From assembly GCA_001414485.1 (NCBI GenBank), contig LLEY01000020.1, forward strand, positions 186,001 through 250,000: 64,000 nt of DNA, given 5' to 3'. The translations under genes were made by a program, and so were the position numbers. Below, piece by piece: positions 1 through 10,608 of this stretch (position 1 is the stretch's first letter; each line of letters begins with the position of its first letter). The notes below the pieces were generated by a model. That model was not told where the DNA came from. It saw only the letters and a list, made by a program, of their open reading frames with translations, and made no database searches. The stretch is from Calycina herbarum (Eukaryota > Ascomycota > Leotiomycetes > Helotiales > Pezizellaceae).

Positions 1-1150
1 GCAGTAGTGTAATTATTATATTCTCTTCAACCCCCCCAGCGCTGATACGTCCCCCTCCGAAAGATCGACTGGGTATATTTTCCGTTGGACGATCACCACC
101 GCCTCCAGAACCGTCGAATCCAAGACCCCCAATTCCAGACTCTGTTGGGTTTCTAAACGATGTGTTGGATGCACCCGCGCCATCATATGAGCCCCATACT
201 CCTGCTGCTGGAGTCGTTGGTTCATCTGGTAAATCTTGGCTAGATGCTCCATCGGGGGGATCGCTGGCGGGAGTGGTAAAGGTGCTTGTAGTCCTGGAAG
301 GGGCGTGTGCTCCGTTGCTGATCGCGCGCGGCAGTGATCCATTCGTCTTCGGGGGGTTCGAATCATGGTTATGGCCTTTGTGTAGAGCCGGGCTCCCCCA
401 TGGGTCTGCCTCTGGGAAGTCCATCGAAGGTTTTCTCGGTGTTTTTGGTTTTTGCGGCGCAATCGATTCGATAGGTGGAGGAGGTGGAAGTGATGCTACT
501 CGTTGGGGAGGTTTCGCAGCAAGTTCGGAGGCATCTGGGAAGGACTTCGATAATGTTGACAAACTTGGAAGCTTGGGCACAGGTAAATCTGGAGTTCTTA
601 TCAGTAAATTGATCCATGGGCAAGCGAAGACAACCAGGGTAGTATCGAAGAGACAAAACTAACTGCGTCGCCGTTCGTCCACGCCGTCCAGAGTGATGTC
701 CTCGTTCTCTTGCGATAGACCGATCAAGGCCAACAAAACATTAAACTCGTTCCTATTTAGATCCGATAGTTGACCTCCAGAGGTCACCAGGCTCATAATG
801 CGACTTTGTGCATCTGCAGAAAGGTTTCCAGCGCTCAAGGTTTTCGCAACTCCCGCAGGACTTATCTTGCCTGAACTGCCATCGCTTTTCAGCAAGTTAT
901 CGAATACATCAATGTAGCTATCCGGAACCTCTGCCCCGTCTAGGAGGCTCTTGACCAGCTCTCCGCGAGCAGCCTTCTTTGGCGTAGGCATTCCCCATGC
1001 TCCTTGGGCATCATCCTCGGCGAATAAAGAGGATTTGGATTTTGAAGCTGCACTGTTGTTGTCGTCGTCGTCGTCGAAGAGCGTGTATCGGGTCTTGGAC
1101 GAGGTGCTGATGGGAGCTGCCTCATCAGGGGAGGAACCAAACAAAGACAT
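1..1150 (-). CDS. mvp1: Sorting nexin Mvp1, N-terminal part (cut by window edge)
   Basis: Mvp1 is a PX-BAR sorting nexin acting on endosomes in retrograde and vacuolar sorting. Two exons are visible: 664..1150 (ATG at 1150, protein starts MSLFGSSPDE) and 588 down to the window edge, with a 75-nt intron (donor GTTAGT, branch ACTGATAAG, acceptor CCAG). The first exon gives an acidic/Ser-rich start and an EH-like helical region (about residues 50-160) typical of fungal Mvp1. The second exon gives the Pro-rich linker with NLPVPKLPSLSTLSKSFPD, the DPWGSPALHKGH motif and, at the edge, GVEENIIITLL, which in this family directly precedes the PX domain. The PX and BAR domains lie outside the window. 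Identification rests on the order of these motifs. Confidence 0.88.
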
Positions 1151-1904
1151 TACTCCAGTTGGTTGTGTATTGTGGTGGGAGATTTCAATAAGACGCAGAC
1201 ATCCGCAATGTCGCAAGTGATGTAAGTGATGCGACACAGAGCTCGCTATGTTATCAACACATTATCAAGCTCCAACCACTCGTGTGAATGACGGGCTTGG
1301 CGAGGCCATCCACATACCCTTGCCGAAGCTCCTGCCTTGCCCCTTCCCCTGTAACAAACATCAAGTCAATGCTGTCAAAACCATCGTTCCAAGAAAAGTT
1401 CAGATAATTCTACATGAGAATGAATTAAGTTTCTTCTAGAATTCTTTTTTAGAAATCATCTAAGTCAAAGGCCACTCGAAACTCGGGCTCAATACTCCCA
1501 TTGTCAAAGTAGCTCTAAAATCACCCAATAGCCTCAGCCACTAATTGCTACACAAGTACCTCGTATATCCAAACCACAAATACCCTTCACGCTCTCATCC
1601 CAATTGAGTTAGTTGGGAACTACAAACTTTGTACAATCACAAGTTTGTTTCCTTGCAGGAAGTATTGCCACAGCCAAAGTACCTGTCTCGTTTCTATATC
1701 CCAACCACGGTCCCAACGTTGAAAACTAGGAAAACCAAAAGATATGTCGAATCCAGATAAAGAGTACCGTATTTGTGCCACCTGATTCTTGCTTGATATA
1801 AAATATCCGGGAATATATTTCATCATACGCCCATTCTATGTCCCAACCTTTTAGTACAACAATAAAGATACACATCGGGTATGTTACAGGCACTAGACCA
1901 CCCA
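1151..1904. other. Intergenic: mvp1 upstream region / mrpl10 3' flank
   Basis: This 754-bp stretch lies upstream of mvp1 and downstream of mrpl10, both on the minus strand. I see only short open frames and no conserved motif. It should hold the mvp1 promoter and the mrpl10 3' UTR. Confidence 0.5.
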
Positions 1905-2852
1905 CTACCACAAGCGGTTCTCCTTCGACTCCACCACAGTTCCAGTCTTCTTAACCTTCTTCCGCATTCCCACACCAGGCGTCTTGAAGAACAAACTCGG
2001 TCCTTGGCCCTTCTTCAACATGTGGCTCAAATAACCTCGGTGGGCCGGATCTCTGTAGTACTCGAGGTCTTTTCGGCTCGTAGGATCTGGTAGACGATAA
2101 GAAAATGGTGATGCACTTGGTGCTGTGCCGGCTAGTGAGGAAACCTCCGTAGGGCTCATGGTGGTGGATAGTGGTGTGAAACTCGATTCTGATTCCCCTT
2201 TCAACAATCGTCGTATCGAATGTTTGGTGTAATATCTTGTGGTGACCTTTCCGCCAGCAGCCTCAATCGATTCAATTGCGGCAGCAGATGCTCTCGAGAC
2301 CAATATGTTTATAGGCGTCTTCAATTCCTCCTTTCCTCTTGCTAAAAGCTTCACTCCATCCTTCACACCATGCAGACATCGAGATTCGGCCAATTCTTTT
2401 ACCGTGATCGGTTGCGTGGGGTCGAGTCGCCCTTGATTGATCCATTCCTGTATCTTATTCAGATTGACTGTCGACATTTCCACCGAGAAGCTGCGCCCAA
2501 ATTAGAGAGTTGACGCGAAAGAACAAGCAGAAGTTTCATACTGGTTGTCAAAACCCCTCACTCCATGGACTACGTCCTGCGGCGTCTGACCTCCCTGGAA
2601 TCGCATAGGGATGCTTCCGCGCGACTTCTGTCCTTTGTGACCACGTCCTGCCGTTTTTCCCTTTCCTGACGAAGGACCTCGTCCTCGTCGAATGCGCTTG
2701 TTATACGCTCCTGCATTGTCGGAGAGACTGCCTAGGACGGAGGCATGGCGAGCCTGTATGAAGGGGGAGAGGAGAGCGATCAATGGGGCAGAGGCTGAAG
2801 GGGCGGCTCTGCAGAAGGAGGCAGCCTTGAGCGCTGGCAGTCGGGGAGGCAT
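1905..2852 (-). CDS. mrpl10: Mitochondrial large-subunit ribosomal protein uL15m
   Basis: Component of the mitochondrial 54S ribosomal subunit, homologous to bacterial L15 and yeast Mrpl10. Exons are 2542..2852 and 1905..2490, joined over a 51-nt intron (donor GTATGA, acceptor GCAG), giving 298 residues. The N-terminus MPPRLPALKAASFCRAAPS is basic and Ser/Ala-rich, as expected of a mitochondrial presequence. The L15 signature follows: a Gly/Lys/Arg-rich stretch (RRGRGPSSGKGKTAGRGHKGQ) of the rRNA-binding N-terminal arm, then FQGGQTPQ. The splice joins FDN to HFSVEMSTVNLNKIQ, restoring the conserved core. The C-terminal half carries the usual fungal extension ending in a basic tail. Confidence 0.93.
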
Positions 2853-2870
2853 TGTCGTGGGTGCGGAGGA

Positions 2871-2903
<33 letters not shown>
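2871..2903. repeat. GGTGTCT x4 tandem repeat in mrpl10 leader
   Basis: Four perfect 7-bp units plus a partial fifth lie about 20 nt upstream of the mrpl10 start codon, probably within its 5' leader. Read on the coding strand the unit is AGACACC. Confidence 0.9.
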
Positions 2904-3344
2904 ATGTACAGAATTACTCCGTAGATGGAGGTTGATAGGCAATTCCACTCCCTCGGTCCCTGCGCTGCTAATAATTTTGCTGGGAGATTTTGACACTTTT
3001 AAAGCGACTCGTCCATTGGTGGAAAGGAGTCCCCCAAGTGCCCAAGTGGAGCTTGGCGACTACTTCTGGCATCTAGGGCCGCTTTACAGTGCCTAGACTA
3101 GCAGGCCAGGAAGCTCCTCGCCCTCATCGCAATGTCTCTTTTTGCCTCCTTATATCTTCGCGCCGTGTCAGTTGCCCTTTTCGTGGGAGTGGCATTTATA
3201 TATCCTCACGCGATGCTCCGATAACAGTTACTACCGATTATTCTCTCTCACAGACGCTGTAGGCCACTCAAACCCCTGCTGACGCCAGCTCACCAGCCTC
3301 GTCTCATCTCTCGTAAGGATCGAGCGTATTCGTTGAGGGAAGAC
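2904..3344. promoter_or_regulatory. Divergent intergenic region, mrpl10 / GT90 gene
   Basis: Just under 500 bp separate two divergently oriented start codons (2852 minus, 3345 plus), so both promoters must lie here. A pyrimidine-rich run and a TATATAT-like string (around 3197) are visible, but I cannot assign a specific factor site. Confidence 0.4.
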
Positions 3345-5424
3345 ATGGGGGGCTTTGGCCGACGCAAGCAACAATCGTTCACACTCGTCGCAACCATCGG
3401 CGCCGTTGTGATCATAATCAACCTCCTCCTGATCTCAGGAACCGACGTGCGATCCAAGATAGGGAGCATCCCCATCCCCATCCCGGGCAAAAGTAAGGAG
3501 GTGCAGAGTCCGCCCGACCCAAATGTACGAAAATCCCCGTTGCGCTACCCCTCCGCTGTCGCACAGATGCTGATCGTAGATGCAGCTGCCAAAACTCCCC
3601 TCGTGGCACCAGGACAATGGGAACTTTGAGGAACATGCCGCCGTGGACGATCAACACCCGATTGTGGAGTACATGAAGAATGCGGACAGGTCATTTCAAG
3701 ACTACGAGGAAAAGAGGTCCAAAACTTTCAGAGATACTGTAACAAAGTACCGAAGACGATATGGACGAAATCCGCCCCCGGGCTTTCGAGAGTGGTACAA
3801 GTATGCAAAGGACAGGAATGCCCATAACATCGATGATTTCGATCAAATCATGGACGATATACGGCCATTCTGGGGCCTGGAACCCCTCGAAATTAGATCC
3901 CTGGCCCGAGTTCTGACGGAACACAGTTCTATCTCTGGTATTCATGTGCGGGAGAAGAAAGTCTGGAAAATCACAAATGGGGGTTGGCGGGCGGATACAA
4001 TGGCTGAAATGATTCGAAAAATTGAGGAGTACTTGCCAGATATGGATATTGCCATGAATAGACTGGATCAACCTCGAATCGTTGTGCCGTGGGAAGATAT
4101 GCAAACACATCTGGCCGCTGAGGAGAAAAGTAGACAAATAACACCAGACGCATCCGCTGAATGGACCACGGATATGGACGGCCTCTTCAAGGAACAAGAC
4201 GACAAGACGCCTCTCTTCATTGATGCCCAATGGTTCGAAAGACACGGGGGACAGTACATGGACATCGCAAAGGAAGCATGTCCTCCGGAATCCAATGCAA
4301 GAAATGAGAGTTTTGTCCCTGGTCAAATCAACAATTTGTACAAGGATGCTCGAGGAGGGTTCATTACAAACTTTAATCGCTCATCTGATCTTTGTACAAT
4401 TGGACCCGAGATACAAGATAAACATGGCTTTCTATTTGCTCCCAGCACTATCATCGCCAGTCGACGCCTATTACCAGTTTTCGGAGAGTGCAAAGTCAAC
4501 GTTAACAGCGATATCTTGTTTCCAGCAAACATGTACTATATGGATGATGATCGTTACGACTATGATGCCACTTATGACTATGATTGGGATGACAAGAAGG
4601 ATCACTTGGTGTGGAGAGGTGTCACATCAGGTGGAGTAAATACTGCCGATAATTGGAAGACAATGCATCGGCAAAGGCTCGTCTTAATTTCTAATGCAAC
4701 CATCATGGCCAACGAGGAAGTCCGAATCATGGTCCAGAATCCCGAGGTGGAAGGATCCTACATCAACGATGCCAGCTTCAACGCCAGCGCATTTGCAGAC
4801 GACCACAACGATGTAGGCTTCACTGAACCCCACGCCTGCGTCCCAGACTGCAACTTCTACGATGGGGTATGGACGTACAAGAATATCACGACTTTAAGCG
4901 AGCAATTCAAATCGAAATACCTTGTTGATGTTGACGGTCACTCGTTCTCCGGGAGATGGCATGCCTTCCTCGAAAGCAAGAGTTTGGGTATCAAGAGCAC
5001 GATTTTCAGGGAGTGGCATGATTCGAGACTTTTTGCGTGGAGACACTTTGTGCCTATGGATAACCGATATGATGAAATTTACAGTATTTTAACTTACTTT
5101 CTTGGGTTGGGGAAACGGGGGGATCCTACGCAGCTTTATGTTCCGCGACATGACTTTGAGGCGAGGAAGTTGGGACGGCAGGGGAGGGAGTGGGCGAAGA
5201 AGGTTTTGAGGAAGGAGGATATTGAAGTAAGTCCTGAATTGTTCTTTTGTGAGTTGGGTTGGGTACTGACTTGGTGGCAGATATACATGTTTAGATTAAT
5301 GATCGAATACGCACGGGTCATGGATGATAACCGTGATCAGATAGGGTATTCTGGAGATGGGAGTGAGCTTGACAAATATGATTCCAAGACTCCTATGAGT
5401 CCGGCGAATTTTGGTCATGCGTAA
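3345..5424 (+). CDS. GT90 / CAP10-like glycosyltransferase (type II membrane protein)
   Basis: Family GT90 (CAP10/DUF821) includes fungal xylosyltransferases and related Golgi enzymes; the substrate here is unknown. Start is ATG 3345 (MGGFGRRKQQS); a single membrane anchor (ATIGAVVIIINLLLI) follows at about residues 16-35, giving Golgi type II topology. The last intron is clear: 5227..5280, GTAAGT, TACTGAC, GGCAG. It is 54 nt and stop-free, so an unspliced reading would insert 18 residues. The first intron is less certain: phase allows donor 3525 (GTACGA) with acceptors at 3579, 3585 or 3612. With 3579 the protein is 656 residues. GT90 motifs are present: LVWRGVTSGG, then DGHSFSGRWHAFLESKSLG and FREWHDSRLFAWRHFVPMD. 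The C-terminus IYMFRLMIEYARVMDDNRDQ is typical of the family. Confidence 0.87.
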
Positions 5425-7271
5425 TATTGGGTTCTTTTTGATGTAATGAATGCATTGATGATGGATGGGGTTTGAGTGTTTTTTCGGAAAGGTGCTAGCT
5501 GTTTTGGTTTTTTGGCTTGGACCAAAATTGGTGTTTTACTTTTCGGATTTTGTTGTTGTTGGGAAGATGTATAATTTGGGAAGAAACGTCGTTGATGGAT
5601 TGATGAATTGAGAATTATCGTTGGGTTGTTGTTTGGTGGTTGGGAAGTTGTTGGGTCATGGATAAGCTACTATTGATACCCCCAGGTTTAACTTACACCG
5701 TAACACTTTAACTTGTTGTTATGGATATAATTAATATTATCAGTTAATTCATGAGTCTTGACTTGAATTTGGTGATGGTCGTTTTCGAGAAAGAAATGAA
5801 GAAGAAAGGATTTTCGGTAACAAGTGTGAGTGGTAAGATTTGGAATAGAGAGGGGAGAACGATTCCGATTTGGAAACAGTTTTCCGGGGGTGATGGTGGA
5901 TGATTAATGTTTTTGATCCCTTTTGCTTTTATACTGTTAGGGAGAAGGAGGTTGATAATGCGAGGGGGATAGAGACAAGAGATAAGTTGGGTAGAGTTGA
6001 GAAGAGAGTGTTTAAGAGCTTGTAGACTTTATTCCCAGTGTTGCGCTTGGGGATTTGGTGGTGGTTGAATAGAAAAAGAATCGATACTGAGTTTTCCTTG
6101 AGGAATTCAGTACGCTTTTCAAATCCGCATGTCTCGGCGCTCATGATCTGCTTGACTTCTTGATCGTTCCATCTTCTCTATTCTTGACGATTTAAAGCTT
6201 CATTCAACACGATTGGCAATCACCTTTTGAATTTTTAGTATTGATCTATATGTACCTTGCCGAGTCTCCTGTTGTTCTTGTTGACTGTTAGAAATCGAGT
6301 ATTATTCTAGTTATGAAAATATTTTTAGAACAGTTCTTATAGCTGTGTTAGAGTCAGTCTCGTATCGATTGGTGCATTTCTGCACGTATTCGGTGTCTTT
6401 TCCATGTCCTATTGAGGAGGATTTAGGGGTCCTAGAGTAGTAAGTCGAGTAGTTTTAAACATTAAATTAGATTGTTTGAGAGTAGTTTGATTAAACAAGA
6501 CAATTGGATAAGGTTTGGGGATTCTTTAAGAGTAGAGAGTATTAGATAGATACTTAGTATATTTAGATATCATTTATATCATTTAAATAAGCAAGAAGAC
6601 AGAGCTTAAGACCCAGTTCTTGATCTATAGTAAGTTCTAGACTATATCTAAACTGAAGTATCTCAGTAGTCATTTCCGTAATTGGTGGTCAAAACATAAT
6701 CAAGGTAAATAGTACGACGAAGACGTCTGAGAACTAATGTAAACTGAATTGATTACTTATTACTATAGTGACTCTCAGAAACGTTTTCTCTCCTAGTTAA
6801 ACCAAAAAGTGATACTTAATATGTTACGTACTCACATACCTTACTGGGAATCATAGTATAATCGCCTCGCCTATACATTCCATTCATCAACATCAACCTC
6901 TCTTCACTTTCAACTGAGAACCAAATTATAGTCATAGAGACTCTATTGCGAAATAAAACCGATTCTTCATCCACGCGCGACCCAGTCAAGTTCTACAACA
7001 TAACATAACATACGTCTAAGACCAAAACTTTCATGATTGAATCAAGCTTTGTCCCCCCTATTCACAATTTCAGATAAACCTGGAATGGTTGGTCTTGTGC
7101 CTCGCTTATGATATGATCCCTGCAAATGCGGCTTCCTGCCTTATCGCAGGGACATGAAATATCACCCCGCGCCGCAGCTCTTGGAACCAAACTTCTATAC
7201 AACTTCAACAACTCCTGGACCCTTCTCATCCTCCCCAACGAAGGCCTGTGGCTGTAGGAAACTCGCCCAAC
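5425..7271. other. Intergenic, partly AT-rich
   Basis: The stretch runs from the GT90 3' flank to dcn1. From about 6200 to 7050 the sequence is AT-rich with stops in all frames, suggesting decayed or non-coding DNA. No gene, RNA or repeat element is supportable. The dcn1 promoter should lie in the last few hundred bases. Confidence 0.5.
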
Positions 7272-9757
7272 ATGCCTCCCTCATCGACACAACGCAATCT
7301 CACTGCCCAATTTATGGCGGTCACTGGCGTCAACGAGAAAACCGCAGGAAAGGTGAGTTGCGCCTGCCTGGATCTGCCATGAGGGGATTCCCAATTTTGG
7401 AAGGCACGATGATGCTAACCGTTCCTTCTGCAATAGCTCCTCAAGGCTGCCGGCTGGAAGATCGACCAAGCATCTGACAGGTAAGAACTCGCACTCCCAT
7501 CTTTCCCATTCATTCATACCATACCCCTCCTTGGAATCGCAACCACCGAATTTTGGACATCAACACCCCTTCTCCTCGAATCTTAACTATCGACTATCAT
7601 GTCTATCACCGTCACCGACTTCGAAGCTATCCCTAACATCATTCTCGGCTTTCGTTACGACTACGAGGCGTCGATCGATCTTGCGCTGCAACTACGGGAA
7701 TCACAATACAAGGCTGGGAAGGAGAATGGAATGATACCTGGTTCTTCCAAATTAGCCCTGCCGACAAGAGGCTATTTTGGTCCTGGGGTCGATTTACCGA
7801 ACATCCATAGCTCTTGCTGGATCGACGAAGACGAATGGGCTCAAGCAACAAGAAACTGGAAACCAAAAATAATACGCTCTTCACAAGCCATCGACCCTTG
7901 GATCGACGAAGACGAATGGGCTCAAGCAACAAGAGACTGGACACCAAAAAATATACACTCTTCACAAGCCATCGACCAAGGGTCGATCAACGAAGCCGGA
8001 AGGGCTCAAGCAACAAGAGACTGGACATCGATACCAAAAATAATACGCTCTTCGCAAGCTATCGACCCTCAATATGCAATGGCCAGGTCCTTTGAAGATA
8101 CAGACATGTGGGCCCCAGCGCTAGTTGTACAAGCCCAACCATCGCTAGCCCCTTCAGAAACAATACTTCCCTCCATAGAACGTCCACATCCCGCGAAAAT
8201 CTATCATCCTCCGACTCGTATAGTCCTCCGCTGCCCAATGGCCCTACCAAAAAAATCCGAGATTCCGAAGTATCTCATTAGCTTCAGAGATCAATGTCGT
8301 CGCCAGAATCTCTATCTCCTACCTGATGATCTGTTGTGGGAAATAGGTCGAATGAGACACACTATGGGCAATGACCGAATTGACAATGATCGGAAAGGTT
8401 ATCCACTACCTGTCGAGGCACTGGGTGGTGAAGCAATGAATCAACTACCTCTGCAAACGTGGCAGATTCCGTCCTACGTTCCGGCAACAGAATATACACG
8501 TGCTTATCATCTTCCTCCAACAAGATATTCTCTTCAAGAGCAAGAGCGACGTCGCTTCCTCAACACGCGCGCACCATGGGAAGTCCCAATAAATTCTGAG
8601 ATACGCGTGTATCCAACTCGATTGCCAGCTCCCCCAATAATTTGTTCTCGAATTGAAAATTCCCTTTGTGCTCCAAATACCTACTCCAAAATGGTAGTAG
8701 AGAAGGATTCGGGTGCCGCAATGCTCCTTTCGCAGTTCTTGGGGACTCTGGAAGAAGTCCATTCCATTCTAGAGGATTTACCCGGGACCAAATCCAAAAA
8801 GCCCATTGCCTTGGACAAGGACAAGGTGGACTTGGGGATAGTGGTGCAAATCCGAGAGGTCCATTCGGAAGAAGAATTCGACACAAATACCAGCCCGCTT
8901 GAACAATCTACGATTTCGCCTTCAACTGTTTCAGAAGGAAGCACGAACAATGCTAACATAGAGTCATATAGCTATTTTGCGTCAAACGGAGGTGGTGCGG
9001 CGGCTTCTGACAAGAGCAAAGACACCCTAGAGAAGCTATTCGAAAGCTACCGAGGTTGGTTCCATGGCAAATTGACTTGTAGCATGTACTAATTTCTGTT
9101 CATGATAGATCGCAATGACGAGCCAGATACCGTTGGCACCGATGGCGTAATGAAATACCTGATGTCGGACCTCCAGCTCGACATCGAAAACGCTGAAATG
9201 TTGATTCCTCTCGAGATTATCCAAGCTCCTTCGATTGGTGAAATGACCAAAGAAGGTTTTGTCAAAGGATGGAAGGCTGTTGGGTACGCAGTGAATGTGC
9301 GACTGGTAATACTTTACTGACAACTTCTAGCGCGGACACCCTATCAAGACAACGAGCGTACATCAGTGCCCAAATAAGCCAACTTTCCTCAGATATGACA
9401 CTCTACAAGCGGGTATACAGATACGTGTTTGTTTGTGCTCGGGAGAAAGGCCAGAAGGCTCTACCCCTGGAACAGGCAATCACGTATTGGGAGGTTCTCT
9501 TTGCTCGCCCCGGGATGTCATTTACCACTGCCTCTACAAATTGGACAGCGTTATGGTTCGAGTTTCTGAGTGCAAAATGGACCAAGAGCGTAAACAAAGA
9601 CATGTGGAACATGACTTTGGAGTTTTTGCAAAAGGCAATGGATGATGAGACACTGAGCTTCTGGAATGAGGATGGAGCCTGGCCAAGTGTGGTCGATGAC
9701 TTCGTAGCTTGGGTCAAGGAGAGAAGGGGTGATGCGGAGAAGATGGAGACCGACTAG
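7272..9757 (+). CDS. dcn1: Dcn1, cullin neddylation scaffold-type E3
   Basis: Dcn1 promotes NEDD8 transfer from Ubc12 to cullins. Five exons: 7272..7352, 7437..7480, 8972..9054, 9109..9283, 9331..9757, giving 269 residues, the size of yeast Dcn1. Exons 1-2 encode the N-terminal UBA domain (MPPSSTQRNLTAQFMAVTG through LLKAAGWKIDQASD). Exons 3-5 encode the PONY/DUF298 domain, including FLSAKWTKSVNKDMWNMTLEF and the C-terminal SFWNEDGAWPSVVDDFVAW. All splice sites are canonical and the join ASD-SYFASNGGG matches the usual UBA-PONY linker. Intron 2 (7481..8971) is anomalous: 1,491 nt, GTAAGA donor, GCTAACA branch, ATATAG acceptor, against 84, 54 and 47 nt for the other introns. It carries a long open frame, described separately. 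Confidence 0.92.
7599..9092 (+). CDS. Unknown nested reading frame inside dcn1 intron 2, in frame with dcn1 exon 3
   Basis: No family recognised. An ATG at 7599 opens 457 intronic codons without a stop (7599..8971). The frame then continues into dcn1 exon 3 in dcn1's own frame. Unspliced at intron 3 it stops at 9092 (497 residues). Using dcn1's splicing it would run to 9757 and give 685 residues (1373+83+175+427 nt, a multiple of three) with the PONY domain at its C-terminus. Visible features: N-terminus MSITVTDFEAIPNIILGF; three 27-residue repeats (about residues 74-157) with core WIDEDEWAQATRDW; Pro/Tyr-rich middle; acidic Ser/Thr-rich segment before the acceptor. No membrane segment or signal peptide is seen. 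Exon 2 read into the intron stops at once, so this frame needs its own promoter or an alternative first exon. It could also be a captured gene with no expression. Confidence 0.6.
   Translation: MSITVTDFEAIPNIILGFRYDYEASIDLALQLRESQYKAGKENGMIPGSSKLALPTRGYFGPGVDLPNIHSSCWIDEDEWAQATRNWKPKIIRSSQAIDPWIDEDEWAQATRDWTPKNIHSSQAIDQGSINEAGRAQATRDWTSIPKIIRSSQAIDPQYAMARSFEDTDMWAPALVVQAQPSLAPSETILPSIERPHPAKIYHPPTRIVLRCPMALPKKSEIPKYLISFRDQCRRQNLYLLPDDLLWEIGRMRHTMGNDRIDNDRKGYPLPVEALGGEAMNQLPLQTWQIPSYVPATEYTRAYHLPPTRYSLQEQERRRFLNTRAPWEVPINSEIRVYPTRLPAPPIICSRIENSLCAPNTYSKMVVEKDSGAAMLLSQFLGTLEEVHSILEDLPGTKSKKPIALDKDKVDLGIVVQIREVHSEEEFDTNTSPLEQSTISPSTVSEGSTNNANIESYSYFASNGGGAAASDKSKDTLEKLFESYRGWFHGKLTCSMY
7818..8069 (+). 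repeat. 81-bp tandem repeat, three copies
   Basis: Copies begin at 7818, 7899 and 7980. The first two are near-identical. The third is more diverged and has an extra 6 bp. The unit is a multiple of three and repeats in frame within the nested reading frame. The near-identity of units 1 and 2 suggests recent duplication. Confidence 0.9.
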
Positions 9758-10120
9758 GCTGGGTGTGCAGGTTCATTTTTATTGAGCGTAAATAAGCTTG
9801 CCCCTCGTGGCTTCAGCGAGCATTGTAAAGCGGCGCATTTGGCAGTCCGGGAATTAGACTCCAATTGACATGAGACGAATTATGATATAGCACATTTTGC
9901 TTCTTCTAACTTCTCTTCTCTGGTGGAATTTTTACGTGACGCCTTCAAAATTCCCATTTCGCCATGCAATGCCTGTGGCCATATTGTACATTTCCTCCAA
10001 AATAGCGTACATCTTAATCCATCCCAACTTTCCTCTCCTTTTCTTTACAACCCTTCCTCCATAGCCTCTCCCATCCCCATTCTTTTATAAATCCTTCTCT
10101 CCTGCTACTCTTCCTCCACC
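9758..10120. other. Convergent intergenic, dcn1 / mrp17
   Basis: This 363-bp stretch lies between the stop codons of two convergent genes. It is pyrimidine-rich from about 10000 to 10110. It presumably holds both 3' UTRs and no gene. Confidence 0.5.
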
Positions 10121-10608
10121 CTAAAAGTTCTCCCGCTCTTTCCAACTGATATCCCCACTGATCTTACTGATGCTCTCCAGCGTCCCATCACCCAACTTGA
10201 CATTCGTAAACTTGATCATCCTGGGATCGAGACCGAGGGTTGTTCGCACGTCGTCTTGGATCCGCGAGCTACCGTCGTAGCGCATGATGAAGTAGTGGCC
10301 GTCTGTGTATTGGGCTTGGTGCTTTCGGGTGCGTTTTGGGAGGGCGAATTGGCCCCAGTTCTTGATCCCGCGGATTGTGCCGCCGGAGCGGAGGATTAGG
10401 GAGCCGGTGGTTCTTGCGATTCTGGGGGGGGAGGGTGTTAGTTTTGAGGGAGGGGAGGAAAGAGGAGAGGTTTTGGGGGGAAGGGGGTTATGTACTCTTT
10501 TACCTCGGCCAGGTTGCCGGTTGGTCGAACCTGGTTTGTTTGTTAGTATAATTCGGATTTTGGGGATTTAATTGAGGGGCCTACAATTGCGATGAGCTCG
10601 TATAACAT
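10121..10608 (-). CDS. mrp17: Mitochondrial small-subunit ribosomal protein bS6m
   Basis: bS6-type component of the mitochondrial 37S subunit. Exons 10585..10608 (8 codons, MLYELIAI), 10496..10530 and 10121..10421 total 360 nt, 119 residues, close to yeast Mrp17. Introns are 54 nt (branch TACTAAC) and 74 nt. The second donor is GTACAT after GTAAAAGA: choosing it rather than the GTAAAA 8 nt upstream restores the conserved AEVKEIARTTGSLILRSGG. Other S6 hallmarks are GIKNWGQFALPKRTRKHQ and YFIMRYDG. Too split up to appear as a long open frame. It is divergent from rrb1 with 228 bp between start codons. Confidence 0.9.

Noticed and set aside
3333..3344. Four extra codons before the GT90 start
   Set aside because: This extension begins with TTG, not ATG; the first ATG is at 3345.
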